This document shows, piece by piece, positions 36,106-48,700 of a stretch of DNA of 64,000 nt (its first letter is position 1; the number at the start of each line of letters is the position of its first letter). The stretch covers positions 6,634,001 through 6,698,000 of the forward strand of contig NC_079883.1 in assembly GCF_029227915.1 (NCBI RefSeq), written 5' to 3'. The position numbers and the translations under genes were made by a program. The notes beneath the pieces were generated by a model. It ran no database searches, was not told where the DNA came from, and was given only the letters and a program-made list of their open reading frames with translations. This stretch comes from Hydractinia symbiolongicarpus (taxonomy: Eukaryota; Cnidaria; Hydrozoa; Anthoathecata; Hydractiniidae).

Positions 36106-39100
36106 TTAAGTCATATCTCGAAACCATATTTTTACTAAAATCGGATAATGAATATCGGGTGAATAAAGGTCGTCCTTTAATTTTAACTCTTCGTGCAATG
36201 ACCATATTTCGTCATCATATTTTTCTTCGATTATAACTTCAAATGTGACGGATGCTGACTCGACAAATTTTGATAAAGTTTCCGATCTTTTTGGTGCAAA
36301 GATGATACATATTCCCTTTAATAGATGTATAAAAAAATAAAAATTAATATAAGCAAAAGAAAAAAAGAAATACTTATACTGGTTTGAAATTTCACTAAAC
36401 ACCTTCACATAATGCCATTAATTTTAACTCAACGGAGGATACTTACATTTCGTTTCAGCAGATTTGAAATGGTATGAACAAGATCAAGGTGGACATTCAC
36501 GAAAAACAAACAGTCAGCGCATATCACAACATCAAATGAATTACGTAGTTCGTGTTGTTGTTTGCTGCTCCAAACCAATTGTCTAACAAAAAGTAGAAAA
36601 CATTAATTGAAATGAAGACAAATTAACTTTTTTTACTAAAAAAAAAAAAAAAAAACAGATAAAAGAAAGGGTCAAATGAAAAACAGTGTGTTTTATAATA
36701 TATTCTAATTTGTACAGTAACTTCTGAACAAGTTTTTTCTCCAAAAACTTCTAAAAAAGCAAACTATTTATTAAAATGTTAGTCTTTACAATAATATCGT
36801 CAATATGATAATGAGAGGTTCACCTTACTGACAGGTTGGTTTCTTCAAACATAGATTTGTTCTCCGTAGCAATGACTTCTAAATCTAAACATAAATTGTA
36901 GTTATTACAATGTATATCGTACAACGTTGAAAATTCGACACAATTAGCCGAGTTCCTGTGGAAGAATCCACTTAGTCTCTCATCGAATTTATGTAAGGGA
37001 TATCAAACAAAAACATACAACTTTAAACTTAAATTTTTAAATTTCACAATCCAACCTCGGCTCTTTGTCCCTTTTTTATAACGGGACGGCAAAAAGAGAA
37101 AAAAAGGCCCTGGGATCGAGGTTGCTCACAGTCTGAATTACTTTATATTAACCGTTAAATCCAAAACGTTTGAAAATACAGGCAGGTGCAACAACAAATA
37201 AAACAAAAATGCAAAATGTCTAACAAAACCAAAGGTATATAATAAAAGTTACGTATAAAGCTGAATCTGGTAAAAACTATATACTTGCTTTGCGTATGGT
37301 AGAAGTACACCAGGGGAAAAAAGTATACAAGAAAACTCCGACACCGTAATTCCGACATCGTAAGTCATACACAATAGGTTATTACGAAGTTTCGACAATT
37401 TTCAGTATGTAAAACATCAGACCAAACTCAGCTATTTAATCTATTGCATACAGCAACCCTCCCAAATTTGACACAAAATGTAAGAAATCAACAGTTCACA
37501 ACGCAGAATGAGAATATAAAAACTTGAATAATCTCAGCATGGTGCCCTCTACCACAATATTTTGAAACCATCAAAAGTATCGTAGAGAAGTTCATCTTAC
37601 AACACTTGAAGCAGATGTATCTTTTTATAAACGTACTTATACAGTTGTCTGAATATTTCCTAATTTTAAAGATTTTTGCAGTGAAAAACCTTAGAGATTA
37701 ATATTAATTTACTATTTCTTCAAAACGACTTATAATGCGTTTTCCCAAACCAAAAAAAACTGAAGTCAATAAAAACCTACTTTTGACAGACTGTGTATTA
37801 CCATCAGTCAAAACAACGCTTTTGGCTTTCGTATGAAATGCAACCTGAAAAATAAATTTTTGTGACCATACTGTCATTTTTTATTGCTTTTCGACGAAAA
37901 TATATTCGTGACGTAAAAGCTTTTATGTCTAAGATGGTTGGTCCAGTCATCTGAGTTTAAAAAATGTTGAAATTTGGGAACAGCAAACATGTGAGTAGTA
38001 CCCAAAGTCCTACTGATGATGTTCTACCTGAAGTCCTACTGATGATGTCATACCTCAAGTCCTACTAATGGCGTCATACTGGAAGTCCTACTAATGATGT
38101 CATAGCTGAAGTCCTGCTAATGACGTCATACCTCAAGTCATATTAATGATGTCATACCTGAAATCCTACTGATGATGTCATACCTGAAGTCCTATTGATG
38201 ATGTCATACCTGAAGTCCTGCCAATGAAGTCATACCTGAAGTCCTATTGATGATGTCATACCTAAAGACCTGCCAATGATGTCATACCTGAAGTCCTACT
38301 GATGATGTCATACCTGAAGTCCCATTGATAAGGTCATACCTGAAGTCCTGCCAATGATGTCATACCTGAAGTACTATTGATGATGTCATACCTGAAGTCC
38401 TATTGATGATGTCATACCTGAAGTCCTGCTGATGATGTCATATCTGAAGCCCTGCTGATGATGTCATACCTGAAGTCCTGCTAATGATGTCATACCTCCA
38501 CCCAGCTCACATACAGATTTGTTCCTAAAAAAATGAAAATTATTAACTAACTAATAATAACTTCATTCACCAAAAATTGTAAAAATTGAAATTATGAAAC
38601 ATCTAACCAAATATTCAACCAATACCCACGGCATACACGTGTTCCTTCATAAACAATTTGACTTTTGACCAAAGTTGTTGGAAAGCTAACACCTTTAAAT
38701 TGGTCAAAAATTTGCCTTACTATTTTTGAGAAAAAACCCAAACAGTTTAATAGATTATAAAAAACCCTGTTATTCGCAGTTATTCTCTTTGATGTTAATT
38801 TTTTACACAAAGCAGACAGTGAATAATTATTCCGTTTTAAAGTACGTTGTTCCATCAATGAGTGTAAACAATCGTGTAAGGAAAAACAGAACCCTTTTTA
38901 AGTAGTTCCAAAACATGGGTCAAACATTGAAAATTGGTGCTTACATTCAATAATATTTTTCTCAGCAATTTTGCAGATTTTACTTGCTGATTAACTAGTT
39001 GCTTATACGAAAAATACAGTACTACATTTTAGGCTCGCAACACAAAAAAGAATCAAGGATGACAACACTAATTTTCAATCGCTCTTAAAACTTGATTCCC

Positions 39101-42100
39101 ATTAGGATACCCCCTGGATATTCCCACTAGGATATACGCACTTAGATGCCTAGTGGGGACCTAGCTTAAGTAAACCTTGTAAACGCATCAATATGCTTCT
39201 TTTTCATAAATCCTTTTTTTTTAGCCTCAGCCTCTATATTCTTAACGAATCTCAATTTTGAGCAGAAATACTTTTTAAGATTGAAACAGAGAAAGAAACC
39301 CAATTCGTTAAGAAATCCAATTCACTAAGAACCAACTTAAATAGAAGAGTCGCCCATGTTTAGAAATACAAGTCAGCAAAACAAGTAAAAACTTTAAAAA
39401 TGACAAGAAATCTTCCATCTGTTCATAAACGTTAGCTCCTTTAAACGTCGATATTTTTATAAGAATGTTGGAGATTATTTAGGTGCAAAAATAGAAGAAT
39501 GAACATTTTGTTTTTATCACTTACAGAAAGAGGTCTTTATGTTTGATACAATAAGTAGCCAGTATCTCTTCTGATGGCCATATACCTACACAATAAATTT
39601 TTTTTTATGTTACATTGTTTTCGTGAGTAATACGAAAACAAAAGAAGGATTGGTTTGGCTTGCACTACAATTAATTCTTTTAAAGAAAAAAAAATGAATC
39701 AAAAAGATGAAAATTATATTTTTAAAATGTCTTTGTTCCAACAAAAACAACAAGGAGAAAAAACTGTAATAAAGAAATAATTTAACTAAAAAATCAAATT
39801 TTTTGAAACTAAAGAGAGATTCATCACAGTTGCAAAAGAAAGTCAGACATTTAAACATCTCTTGAAGATGAAAACCTTCATACATCTGATTACATTAAAA
39901 TGTTTAGTTAATCTTCTCTCGTTTTCATCAGCTCTGAAGAAGCCTGACACGAACTTAAGCGTTCAAGTTATTCTGTGGGACAACAAACCGTATGCTTTTA
40001 AGAATGAGGAGGATGGAATAGACGGAATATTCCCAGAGGCACTATCGGCTAACGCTTGTAAAGGTGTAAACTTCGAAGTGAAAAAAAGATTGCTGAGTAC
40101 GGCTGAAGCATTTCAACTGTTTCAATCAAACACACCGTGGGACGTGTTACAACAGTACAACATATCAATAAATGATACTGTAATGTTTGGAGCACACAAA
40201 CAATATTTGAACACGCATAATGGCTTCAAAGATATTTATCTTGGTAAATCTTCAACATTAGTGATTATGGTTGCTCGAGGTCGCATTTCGCTCCCACAAA
40301 ATCTCTACAGAGCTATCACAAAGTCTTGGGTGCTGTTATATCTAATGTTCATCTATACACTGCTGAGTGCATTCATCATTTGGTTTGTGGTATGTTAATT
40401 TTGTTCTCAAACACAATAATGATCTCTAATATATACACGTTTTTCTCAAAACTGAACCAAAAACTAAGTCATTTCCTACTTTCCATTTTAAGGTTTGACC
40501 TGAACTTTTTATTTCAGGAGGTTTGGAGAAATAAAAGCAACTTCCCTTCATCGTTCATTACAGGTTTTGCAAACGGAATATGGTGGTCAACAATAACAAT
40601 GTCAACTGTCGGGTATTTTTATACTTACGCCCAATGATTGGGTCTTTATGATTGACTCAACTGATTGCTGTCCTTAATATCGTTTTTTTAATCTTACATT
40701 AACTGAGTGGCCAGTCCATTTTTATTTTCTCTGGATTTTCCATAACTAAAATATGAATTTCACAAGATTTGTCAAAGTAATCATTAATTTCCACTCAGGC
40801 AGCTCAATAAACTAACGTTCAAATGAGTTCTCTTGGATTAACTAACGTTTTGTTATCAACATTTTTATTCAAGTCTTATCCCACATTTTTATTCTTCACT
40901 CACCTGTTGATATTCTATTCTTAATGCTAGGTATTTTTTCTGTTAACAAGTAATTTTTCGAACGTTTAAAAGCTTATATAATCCTACTGCATAAAAGTAT
41001 TTGGTAGTGTTAAGTAGGACAGAAAAACTTTTTTTTTAAAAAAAAAATAAGTTTTAAATCAATCTATCAGTGGAGATGTGAAATAAAAAAACAAAATCCA
41101 CCTGTTTTTATTTTAGTTGTTGCCTTTAATAAATGGAACAGAAAGATTGTATTGCCTAGAACGATCTCTTTTTATTGCATAAGGATTATATAGGAAGCTA
41201 AATATTTTTCTTCTAGTTATGGTGATATTGTACCTAAGTCTCTACTGGGTCGACTTTTATCAATTATGTGGATTTGGTTAAGTGTACTCTTAATTGCTTG
41301 CATGACAAGCACAATAACAAATTCATTATCATTGCCGATTAATTTGGAAGAAGAAAAGGTAATGTATTGCAACAGAAAATACAGAGATGAAATAAATAAA
41401 TAAATAAGTACACAAAAGAATATTTTACTGTTACCTCTATTAATCAACTGTGATAATCAAGGTATCGACTTTCATGATTTTACGTGACTCTTTTTGACCT
41501 TCTTCAGACTAACATTGACATGAGCAGGATTCTTAAATTCACTTTAAATAACGTCAACATGGAGTCACACATTACAAAATAAAAGTTTAAGCGTCAATTC
41601 TGTTCTTATAATAAACACTGTACCATTAATATACCCAAAAAATTGCATTTAAAATATAACCTCGAAAAAAGAAGCCTATCACATGCTCAGCATACTAATG
41701 CTTCTACATCATCCAGGATTCCAGATTTTTCCAGTCTTCGCAGAAACACTATTGTAATTTGTATTTAGGTTGCCGTGCTTAATAATTCATGGGAACATCA
41801 AGTCATAAAAAAAATCCCAGAAGAAATTTCAGGTGGAGTTGTATTTAATTTTAGTTTTCCTGAAATAGGTAATCATCAAAACTCGATTGGAAACCTGGAT
41901 CATTATTCAAATAAATGATTTATGATTTTTCTAAAACCAGTTTGTAGCATAGAGACTTCGCCCCACCCTTAAGTAGTTTATTGAAGATTGTAGTCGTTAT
42001 CCTGTGGAAAAAATCCAAATCTGCATGTTTCTGTCATCAAGTTGTTTACTCTGCAGGGAAACTTGAATAAATTTCAAACAAACACAATACAGATGTTATT

Positions 42101-45100
42101 AAACATTAGCCTGTAGAAAATTCCACGGGTTTGCCCATCCTTTTTATATCACATTTTGTGTTTCCGTAACACAACCCAATTTTTTTTAAGAATGTGGTCA
42201 CCCTCTAAGTTATATCCTCTTAATTACAAATATTTTTTTAATACAAAATGTACTTTTTTCAGTGGAAGAAACGTATGAAGATGTACTAAATAAAGTTAGT
42301 AAAGACGATTATGTTGGGTTAATGGATTACACCAGAGCCTCTCGAACTCAAGAGGAAATCAGAGAAAAAAATATCAGACTACTCAGCAGCTTCAGCGGTC
42401 AATTTGATTGGGTGTTTCAACTGTCCCATAACAGAACCAATGTTAGTGTTGTTGAAGATTGTTTAGAGAGGATTGGAAGACACGATATAAAAACTATTTT
42501 TGCAGAATATACATCAGTGATTACTTACAACAAATTGGATGATGGAATAGAAAGTTTGGAAACCAACACATCCTTTTTTATGAGCTTATGTATAGGTGGA
42601 ATATTCTTGTTAGGATGTATGTATGATATAGTCAGATACATACTAAAGAAAACTAAAAAAAGAACAGGTATGGTATCTTAAAAGTTGATAAGAAACAGGT
42701 ATTTTAGAATGAGTGATAATAGCTTAGTGAACATAAATGAATAACTGGTTCAACATTTTAGATTAAGTGATAATAAACAACCGAATAAACATGTCAAAAT
42801 GGGTGATACTAACTGAGTGACCATGTTAAATAAGTGATAACAAATGCACAACTATGAAACATCAACAATAGTGAAATACCAAATTATACAATTCCTACAA
42901 CACAAAAAAACATCACATAACGCTGAAGTCATGCTATTGAAAAGTTTTTGTTGTTGATCTTCTTTTTTTGTGTTTTGCTTTTATTGGACACAAGAATAAT
43001 TTTTTTATGGAAAATATTTATTATTAAGACAATTTAGAGCACCCAAATGGGGCCCTCCTAGACCGATGTTTTGAAAAAAATAATTTTCTGAGGAAACAAG
43101 TTCTATTAAAGGGAAATACAGCCTGTCATTCTCTGTGGATAGTATAAATTATTAAGGATTTATTGTAAAAGCTTTTATTTTTATTTATTTTCTTCTTCTT
43201 TTTTATAGCTGAGCTCAATTTGAATCAATCATCTGCATTGAAGTTAGAATTAGCTCAAATACATTTAAAAAAGCGAATTATTTCTTTAAGAGAAGAACTC
43301 AATGACAATCTGACAGAACTCGAGAACATGTTGGATGAAATAGCAATCAAATAACACATACGTTTGTCAAAATATGGATAAAAAATGACAATGATGATTG
43401 AATACACAAAGGAACATAACACTAATAAAATCAAGGAAATATCAAGTGATGAAATAAATTGTTGTATACAATTGTGCACACTGTATTTGAAGAAATATAA
43501 TTCACTAGTTCTGTAGATATGGTATGTGAATAGTGATATTATTTTATACTAGTCGTTAGACTGTGTATACGGGCACTAAATTTATTCCCATTTAAACATA
43601 CATAGCAAAATGTAGCAATTCAACTACAAAATAAATTATAACTATTATTATAAGATATATATCTCTGGCAAAGAAGCTAGCCTATTTAACGTCTGCACGT
43701 TTATATCCAACTGCATATCAAAAACTTCTAAATCACTTTTTAGCTAAACCGGTAGTAATAATAATAACTAACTGGTAGCCTTGTAGTAGAAGCTTCCAGT
43801 ACAGAAGGCCTTGGGTTCAAACCCCGGCTGATTTATGTCAGAGATTATAAAAGTGCGAATCTATCCTCTTTTCCTAACGTTCAGCACGGAAATAGGATTG
43901 ATATCTTAGGCAGTCTGGTTAAGCAATTGCTATGTTTCAATGAGAGCTTCAAATGCAGAACCCTTTTACAGGACTCTCGTTGATAGAAGTACCAATACTG
44001 AAGAGCCTATCCTGTTATGTAATCCTTGCATTACATAACTGCATGTAATGCAATGAAGCTTCTCGAATTGACAAACCTGTCATCTTTTCTAGTATGTCAA
44101 TAATAATGATAAGAAAATACATCAACTAAGTTAGATAATGCAATAATTTTTTATGATTTTTTTTTTTTAAATCCTACAGCTAATTTAGTTGAAGATCTTA
44201 GAAATTTTCAATTTTTTACACAAGCTGCATGTCTTTAAAAAAATACTTACAAACATTGCCAGTATTATTAAATCCCATTAATTCGGCTGCCGTAGTTGGT
44301 ACATTTAACACTCTAAAAACAAATTTATATTTTACAAGACAAACATTATTAGAATGTATAATTATTTTAAGCTTTAGGCTATTAAATGATTGTTTGTCAT
44401 AACGCAACCAATCCAAAGAAAATCTCAACTTCCCTAAAAATTCTACTTTGGAAAAATCACATTTTTAAAATTACTGATACTGATTTGGACATTTCAGCTT
44501 TTAATGCCATTTCTTGTATCACATTTTTCCTCGATTTTTCTAACTTTTTTTTCAAAAGTTGTCAAACAAGCAATAACTATTTAGAAATAGTAACTCTGGC
44601 ATTGTGTAAAACATGAGGTAAATTAATGGGCATCTTTACAGTGGTAACGGGTAACGTAGTAACCTATGATATCTTGTACAAATAATGCTTCATACAAAAA
44701 GGCTTTTTACTAGTAACAATCCTCCATTAACAAACTTCTAAAATTGAACAAATTTATTTTGATGATCACTGAATCTCCCTGCCTTAGGTCACTAGAAACA
44801 AAAAATTTAAAAAGGGATAGGGAAAAAAAATAACAATCACAGGTGAATGTAAGCATTCAGGATGCCTGTAAAATTAGTTGGCTCATAAACATAGACACAA
44901 GCAAGATCCCTAAGAACAAGACAACTACAAAAGAACCACAATTACATTTTAAATATTTAAGCTTATAGGAAGTGAAGCACTTTAAACGCTCTAAACACAA
45001 TCTAATGCAGGACAAGTTATCATAACTAGGCATAAAAATTACTGCAAATAATAGGTTTTTCCCAATAGAATGATTTACGAGGGTTTTAAGGTCGGTCAGA

Positions 45101-45417
45101 TGAGAAGTCTTTTTAAGGTTTTTAAGGTTGTGACAAAATAAGTGTATCTCTTTTGTGAAAATTGGATACAAATAAAGAAAAAATTGTTACCTAATTTTCA
45201 CACCCTGTGATTCTCCTTTTGCTGAATACTGATACCATGCTGCTTCAACTTCAGAACTTGTCACTTTTTTAACATCAAATAAATTAAATCCAGCAAAGCG
45301 GCGCACAGAATGCTGATAAACTTCCAAATTGCTAGATGTTTGTTGTTTTAACGCATGGGCTAATAATTTCCATCTAGCTTTAGCTCTTTTACTATTATGA
45401 ATTAGTTCATTTTGCAT
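36106..45417 (-). CDS. CAMKMT: Calmodulin-lysine N-methyltransferase, 291 residues, eight exons
   Basis: Trimethylates a calmodulin lysine using S-adenosylmethionine. Exons: 45417-45191, 44312-44251, 39585-39525, 38524-38470, 37844-37781, 36884-36824, 36582-36447 and 36315-36106. Exon 1 gives ARWKLLAHALKQQ and HSVRRFAGFNLFDVKK. Exons 2-3 give [20 protein letters not shown]. Exon 4 gives the SAM-binding glycine motif VCELGGGMTSLAGL (about 121-134). Exon 5 gives KSVVLTDGN, exon 7 gives FDVVICADCLFF (about 193-204), and exon 8 gives IFAPKRSETL and YSPDIHYPILV. These follow human CAMKMT throughout. Exon 6 uses a GTGAAC donor, chosen because it keeps phase and restores LSVRQLVW. Intron 2 contains a whole gene on the other strand; exon 4 borders a minisatellite. 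The MQNELIHNSKR start is the only ATG before the conserved region. Confidence 0.92.
37052..37124. mobile_element. Foldback MITE (CAACCTCG family) in CAMKMT intron 5
   Basis: Begins CAACCTCGGCTCTTTG and ends GGCCCTGGGATCGAGGTTG, with a short inverted interior (CCCTTTTTTATAACGGGACGG). Flanks TTCACAATC and CTCACAGTC form a 9-base imperfect direct repeat, consistent with the duplication seen at 30982. Confidence 0.75.
38005..38498 (-). repeat. 19-unit, 26-bp minisatellite built from the CAMKMT exon 4 end and its splice donor
   Basis: Nineteen units of 26 bases (19 x 26 = 494, exact span). In gene orientation the unit is GGTATGACATCATTAGCAGG followed by ACTTCA. The rightmost unit (38473-38498) is coding exon 4 sequence (MTSLAGLQ); the other 18 lie in intron 4. 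Each junction re-creates CTTCAG|GTATGA, the true 5' splice site at 38470/38469; at least 11 units keep CAGGTATG intact. Divergence between units is about 0-25%, and some intronic units resemble each other more than the exonic one. Confidence 0.93.
39868..43354 (+). CDS. Ionotropic-glutamate-receptor-like channel with a potassium-channel filter, 469 residues
   Basis: Six phase-consistent exons: 39868-40389, 40518-40612, 41217-41358, 41769-41868, 42263-42667 and 43209-43354 (TAA). Layout: signal peptide (about 1-22, MKTFIHLITLKCLVNLLSFS), solute-binding-like S1 lobe (VILWDNKPYAF, then GIDGIFPEAL), M1 (about 155-174, LLYLMFIYTLLSAFIIWFV), pore helix GIWWSTITMS, then filter TVGYGD (204-209), inner helix (about 219-243, LLSIMWIWLSVLLIACMTST), S2 lobe (about 254-388, with YVGLMDYTRAS), M4 (about 391-414) and a charged C-terminal helix (ISLREELNDNLTELE). 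There is no N-terminal LIVBP domain. The usual S1 glutamate-binding arginine motif is not evident, so the ligand is unknown. The order S1-M1-P-M2-S2-M4 is that of iGluRs; the filter is that of potassium channels. It lies wholly in CAMKMT intron 2, antisense. Confidence 0.85.
43768..44020 (+). repeat. Second tRNA-derived SINE-like repeat
   Basis: The tRNA-like head ACTGGTAGCCTTGTAGTAG, with a B box GGGTTCAAACCCCGG at about 43813, is followed by an unrelated body (TTTCCTAACGTTCAGCACGG, AATAGGATTGATATC). It differs from the SINE at 27385. Internal pol III-type boxes suggest a retroposed tRNA-derived element; a bona fide tRNA is unlikely because the arms do not pair. The right end is uncertain. 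Confidence 0.5.
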
Positions 45418-45701
45418 ATTTAAGGTGTAGTATACTATAAAGAAAAAGTAAGTGCAATTTTTTATCCTAACAACAATAAGTAAAAACAACTGATCGTCTT
45501 TTTCAATAGCACTGATCGAGTTCAAAATTATTAGTACTTAATTCAATTGATGTATACTTATGGTGACTAATACCACAAAAAAAACACGATATAATAGTAT
45601 ACAAGCATTAGTTAAAATACATCCATCCTCCTATAGATATCAAAAATTTATAAGGGAAGCGATTTAATAGCATTGTAGGACACGCAGATTTTTATTCCAT
45701 T

Positions 45702-48700
45702 TTAATTTGTTATTTTTGTTAAATGTTCATTTATTAAATGTTGATGATAATAAAACAGTGTAGCAAGACCACATGGAGACCAACTTTTCCTCATATTTGA
45801 AAAATCGTTCTTTGAGTATGATTCAATGTTCTAAAAGAAAGAAACAAGATTTAAATAATTATAACATCAACAAATAATGGATGCTATATGTTATGGATAT
45901 TTATTCAAAATATGCTTTCTGATTACCCTTGCTCTTAGCCTTTGTACAGCGCAGTGCATGCGAGATAATTTTTTCTAACAGGAAGAAAACGTGTACACCT
46001 TTTAAGTAAACTGTGTACTGTGGAGATTCTAAAAGTATGTGCACCAAAATATTCACAATTTTCGACACCTTCTTCCCCTTCCCTTTTGCCTTCCAATACG
46101 CACATGCATGAGATTTTAACCCCGTCCCCCAAAAATAAAACACAACGCTCTTGTAAGAAAAATTGTTCGCACTGTCGTCTAAATACGTTGAAAAGAAACA
46201 AATGTTTGGCGATCGTAATTATGAATGCCACTCTCCCCTGATTGTTTTCAGTGAACAGAAATTAAAATATTAATCTGCCAGTGGTATATATGTTTCGATG
46301 TATTTGTACAGTACCTCACATCCCCAGTAAAAATATTGTTTCTATTCACTCATAAATGTTTCCACAAAAGCAACCATGCATGCCACTCTCATACAAGAAA
46401 GGACAGAAGTAACCGAAAAATATGACGGAAACATTGATTTTATGATGTCAAATTACTTCTATTTTTGTTAGTTATTGTGCAAAGTTTCATAGTCCTAGCA
46501 CTTATCCTTCCTTGAACATGGGTGGCAAAATTACTATAAAACCCAAACATGCCCTAAAACAAATCCCTAAAATAGGTCTAAAAGTATTAAATAAAAATTG
46601 GGATTTTCTCAGTTCAGGACTTTCATTGATGATAGACCTTAATGAAGTTCAGTAAAACTTGGTTGATGTCCTTGGATTACTTTAACAAGCATACCAACAT
46701 ACTGTCAAAATATTAATGTGAGGGCTTTAATAACAGTTAAAGATTTAAATCTTTAAAACATTTTGATTGACCAATAACCTTAAAAATCTACCATTTTCCT
46801 GACACATTAAAATAAATTATTACCATTCCTGAATTCTGACATCTTGACAATGTTAGAATTCCTGATATTGCTTACAAAGTAGATACTCAGAGTTTAGCTT
46901 TTTGTAGCTTGAAAAATCATCAAAAAGAATAATTTATGCCAATAACAAAATAGATAACTTGTGAAAAAAAGATGTACACAAAAACTCATCAGCTAACCTT
47001 TTTGGAGATAAAATTGAGCTCTGTTGATTCATCTGTTTCAGGTCCACCTTGCGAATACAAATGTGCAATTTCATCTTTAGACAGGTTACAACTAAAAAAA
47101 TAAAAATAAAAATGAATAAAGATAAACAACAGATCTGTTTTTAACATTAACACAGAATTTGATAAATTCACCAAATTAGGAATATGAAGCATGGCTTTAG
47201 TGCAGTCTCTTCATTACGAATAATTCCAAGTAATAAAGGCCAGGATAAAGACGATTCAGGAACATTCACCTGTAAATTTATTATATTGGTATAAGTAAAA
47301 TCAAAATAAGATACCTTGTTACATAAAATATATTTATGCATATTTTAACACGCTGATACAATTTAAAAATTTCTCTATGAATCTTTTTAATTTTAAAGGA
47401 GAACTAACGATTGATGACAAGTTGTGCTTAAAATGGTCATTATAGTGTGAGTATGAACGGTGCTAATTTTTATATATTTGTAAGCTTTGGTTCTTGAGAT
47501 ATTTCTAAGGTCAAAGTAGTCCCAAGGTCGCTGCTATGACAATGTCAATTAGATCATTCTGTTCGGAAAAATACTACTTGTCTGTCCGCAGGGATGTAAA
47601 CAAACGCATTTTGAATTAACGAAGTGAGGGAATGCTAAACTGTGCCTCCTACAATTGTCTAAGAGCAATTTGATTTATCATGTTTTAAAATAAATATCTT
47701 CTGCAGAATAAAATGATGTTTCACTATTACAAATATAGTTTTGAAAGACAACAGGTGCTTTGTTTAATTTGCTAAATTAAAAACAAAACTTTAACGAATA
47801 TGTGCAATAAAGTGAGTCCTGTTAAGCTATGTACGCCATGTTATGTCACAAATGAACAAAATATGTATGAACCGAGTTGGCTTTTGTTCGATAATGGCAG
47901 CGATCGTTAATGTAATTATCGTTTTTGGAAGACAAAATTTAGACATAAAAAAAGGAAAAAAATAAATTCTTATGTCATGTTGTTATTGTGATATGTAAGA
48001 ATGTTCTATTACAAAAAACGTATATGTAGGGTTTGTTGTTAGTTCTCCTATAAAAAATCTTAGCCATTTCTCCAAAATTATGACTTTAAAGTTTTCCTAA
48101 TTATGCTAGTGGTTTATCAAATATGTGTTTAGAAATTTATTTTGATATTTTTACATAAATATAAATATTTAGTTATCCTGATTGGTATGTATACCAGCAA
48201 CTGTTTCTCAGCATAATTTCACATAACTAGCAAAATTTCCAAGTCCTATATATATCTCGATAACCAGTAAATATTTAAAAAAAAATCCTGACAACTTTCC
48301 ATGCTTTTTATATGAGTTTAACTGGTTTTGCACAGAAGGTATAAGCTTTAACATAATCCGAAAACATTGTGGACTTTTATTTCAACTTGTAAGGTTTCAA
48401 TAAATAACAGGAATTGCATATTCAAACGTGCAGTAATTAATAAAGTGATTCTCATTTTTTTCTAAGTATTCCATACTATAAACAAGCACACACCATTCAA
48501 TATGCAACAGAAATTAACACAAAACGACAATTTAATAACATCTTCATTAGCATACTCACACACCTCATCACGTACTTCTCGTATTATAGAATGAAAAATT
48601 TCATACAAGACATGTGTACTATCCACATCAAACACTTTTGATTCCTTCATGTTCAATTTCTTCAACATTTCCTAAGAAATACAATTAATTTTAACAAACA

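Noticed and set aside
38005-38498. CRISPR-like array of regular repeats
   Set aside because: Units are contiguous with no spacers, derive from the adjacent exon end, and the DNA is eukaryotic; a minisatellite.
38592-38858. Minus-strand ORF just upstream of CAMKMT exon 4 as a coding exon
   Set aside because: Exon 3 at 39525-39585 joins exon 4 in phase and matches the family; this ORF matches nothing.
45901-46231. Two overlapping minus-strand ORFs in NUDT22 intron 4
   Set aside because: No recognisable domain, overlap each other in different frames, and are bypassed by well-phased NUDT22 splicing.
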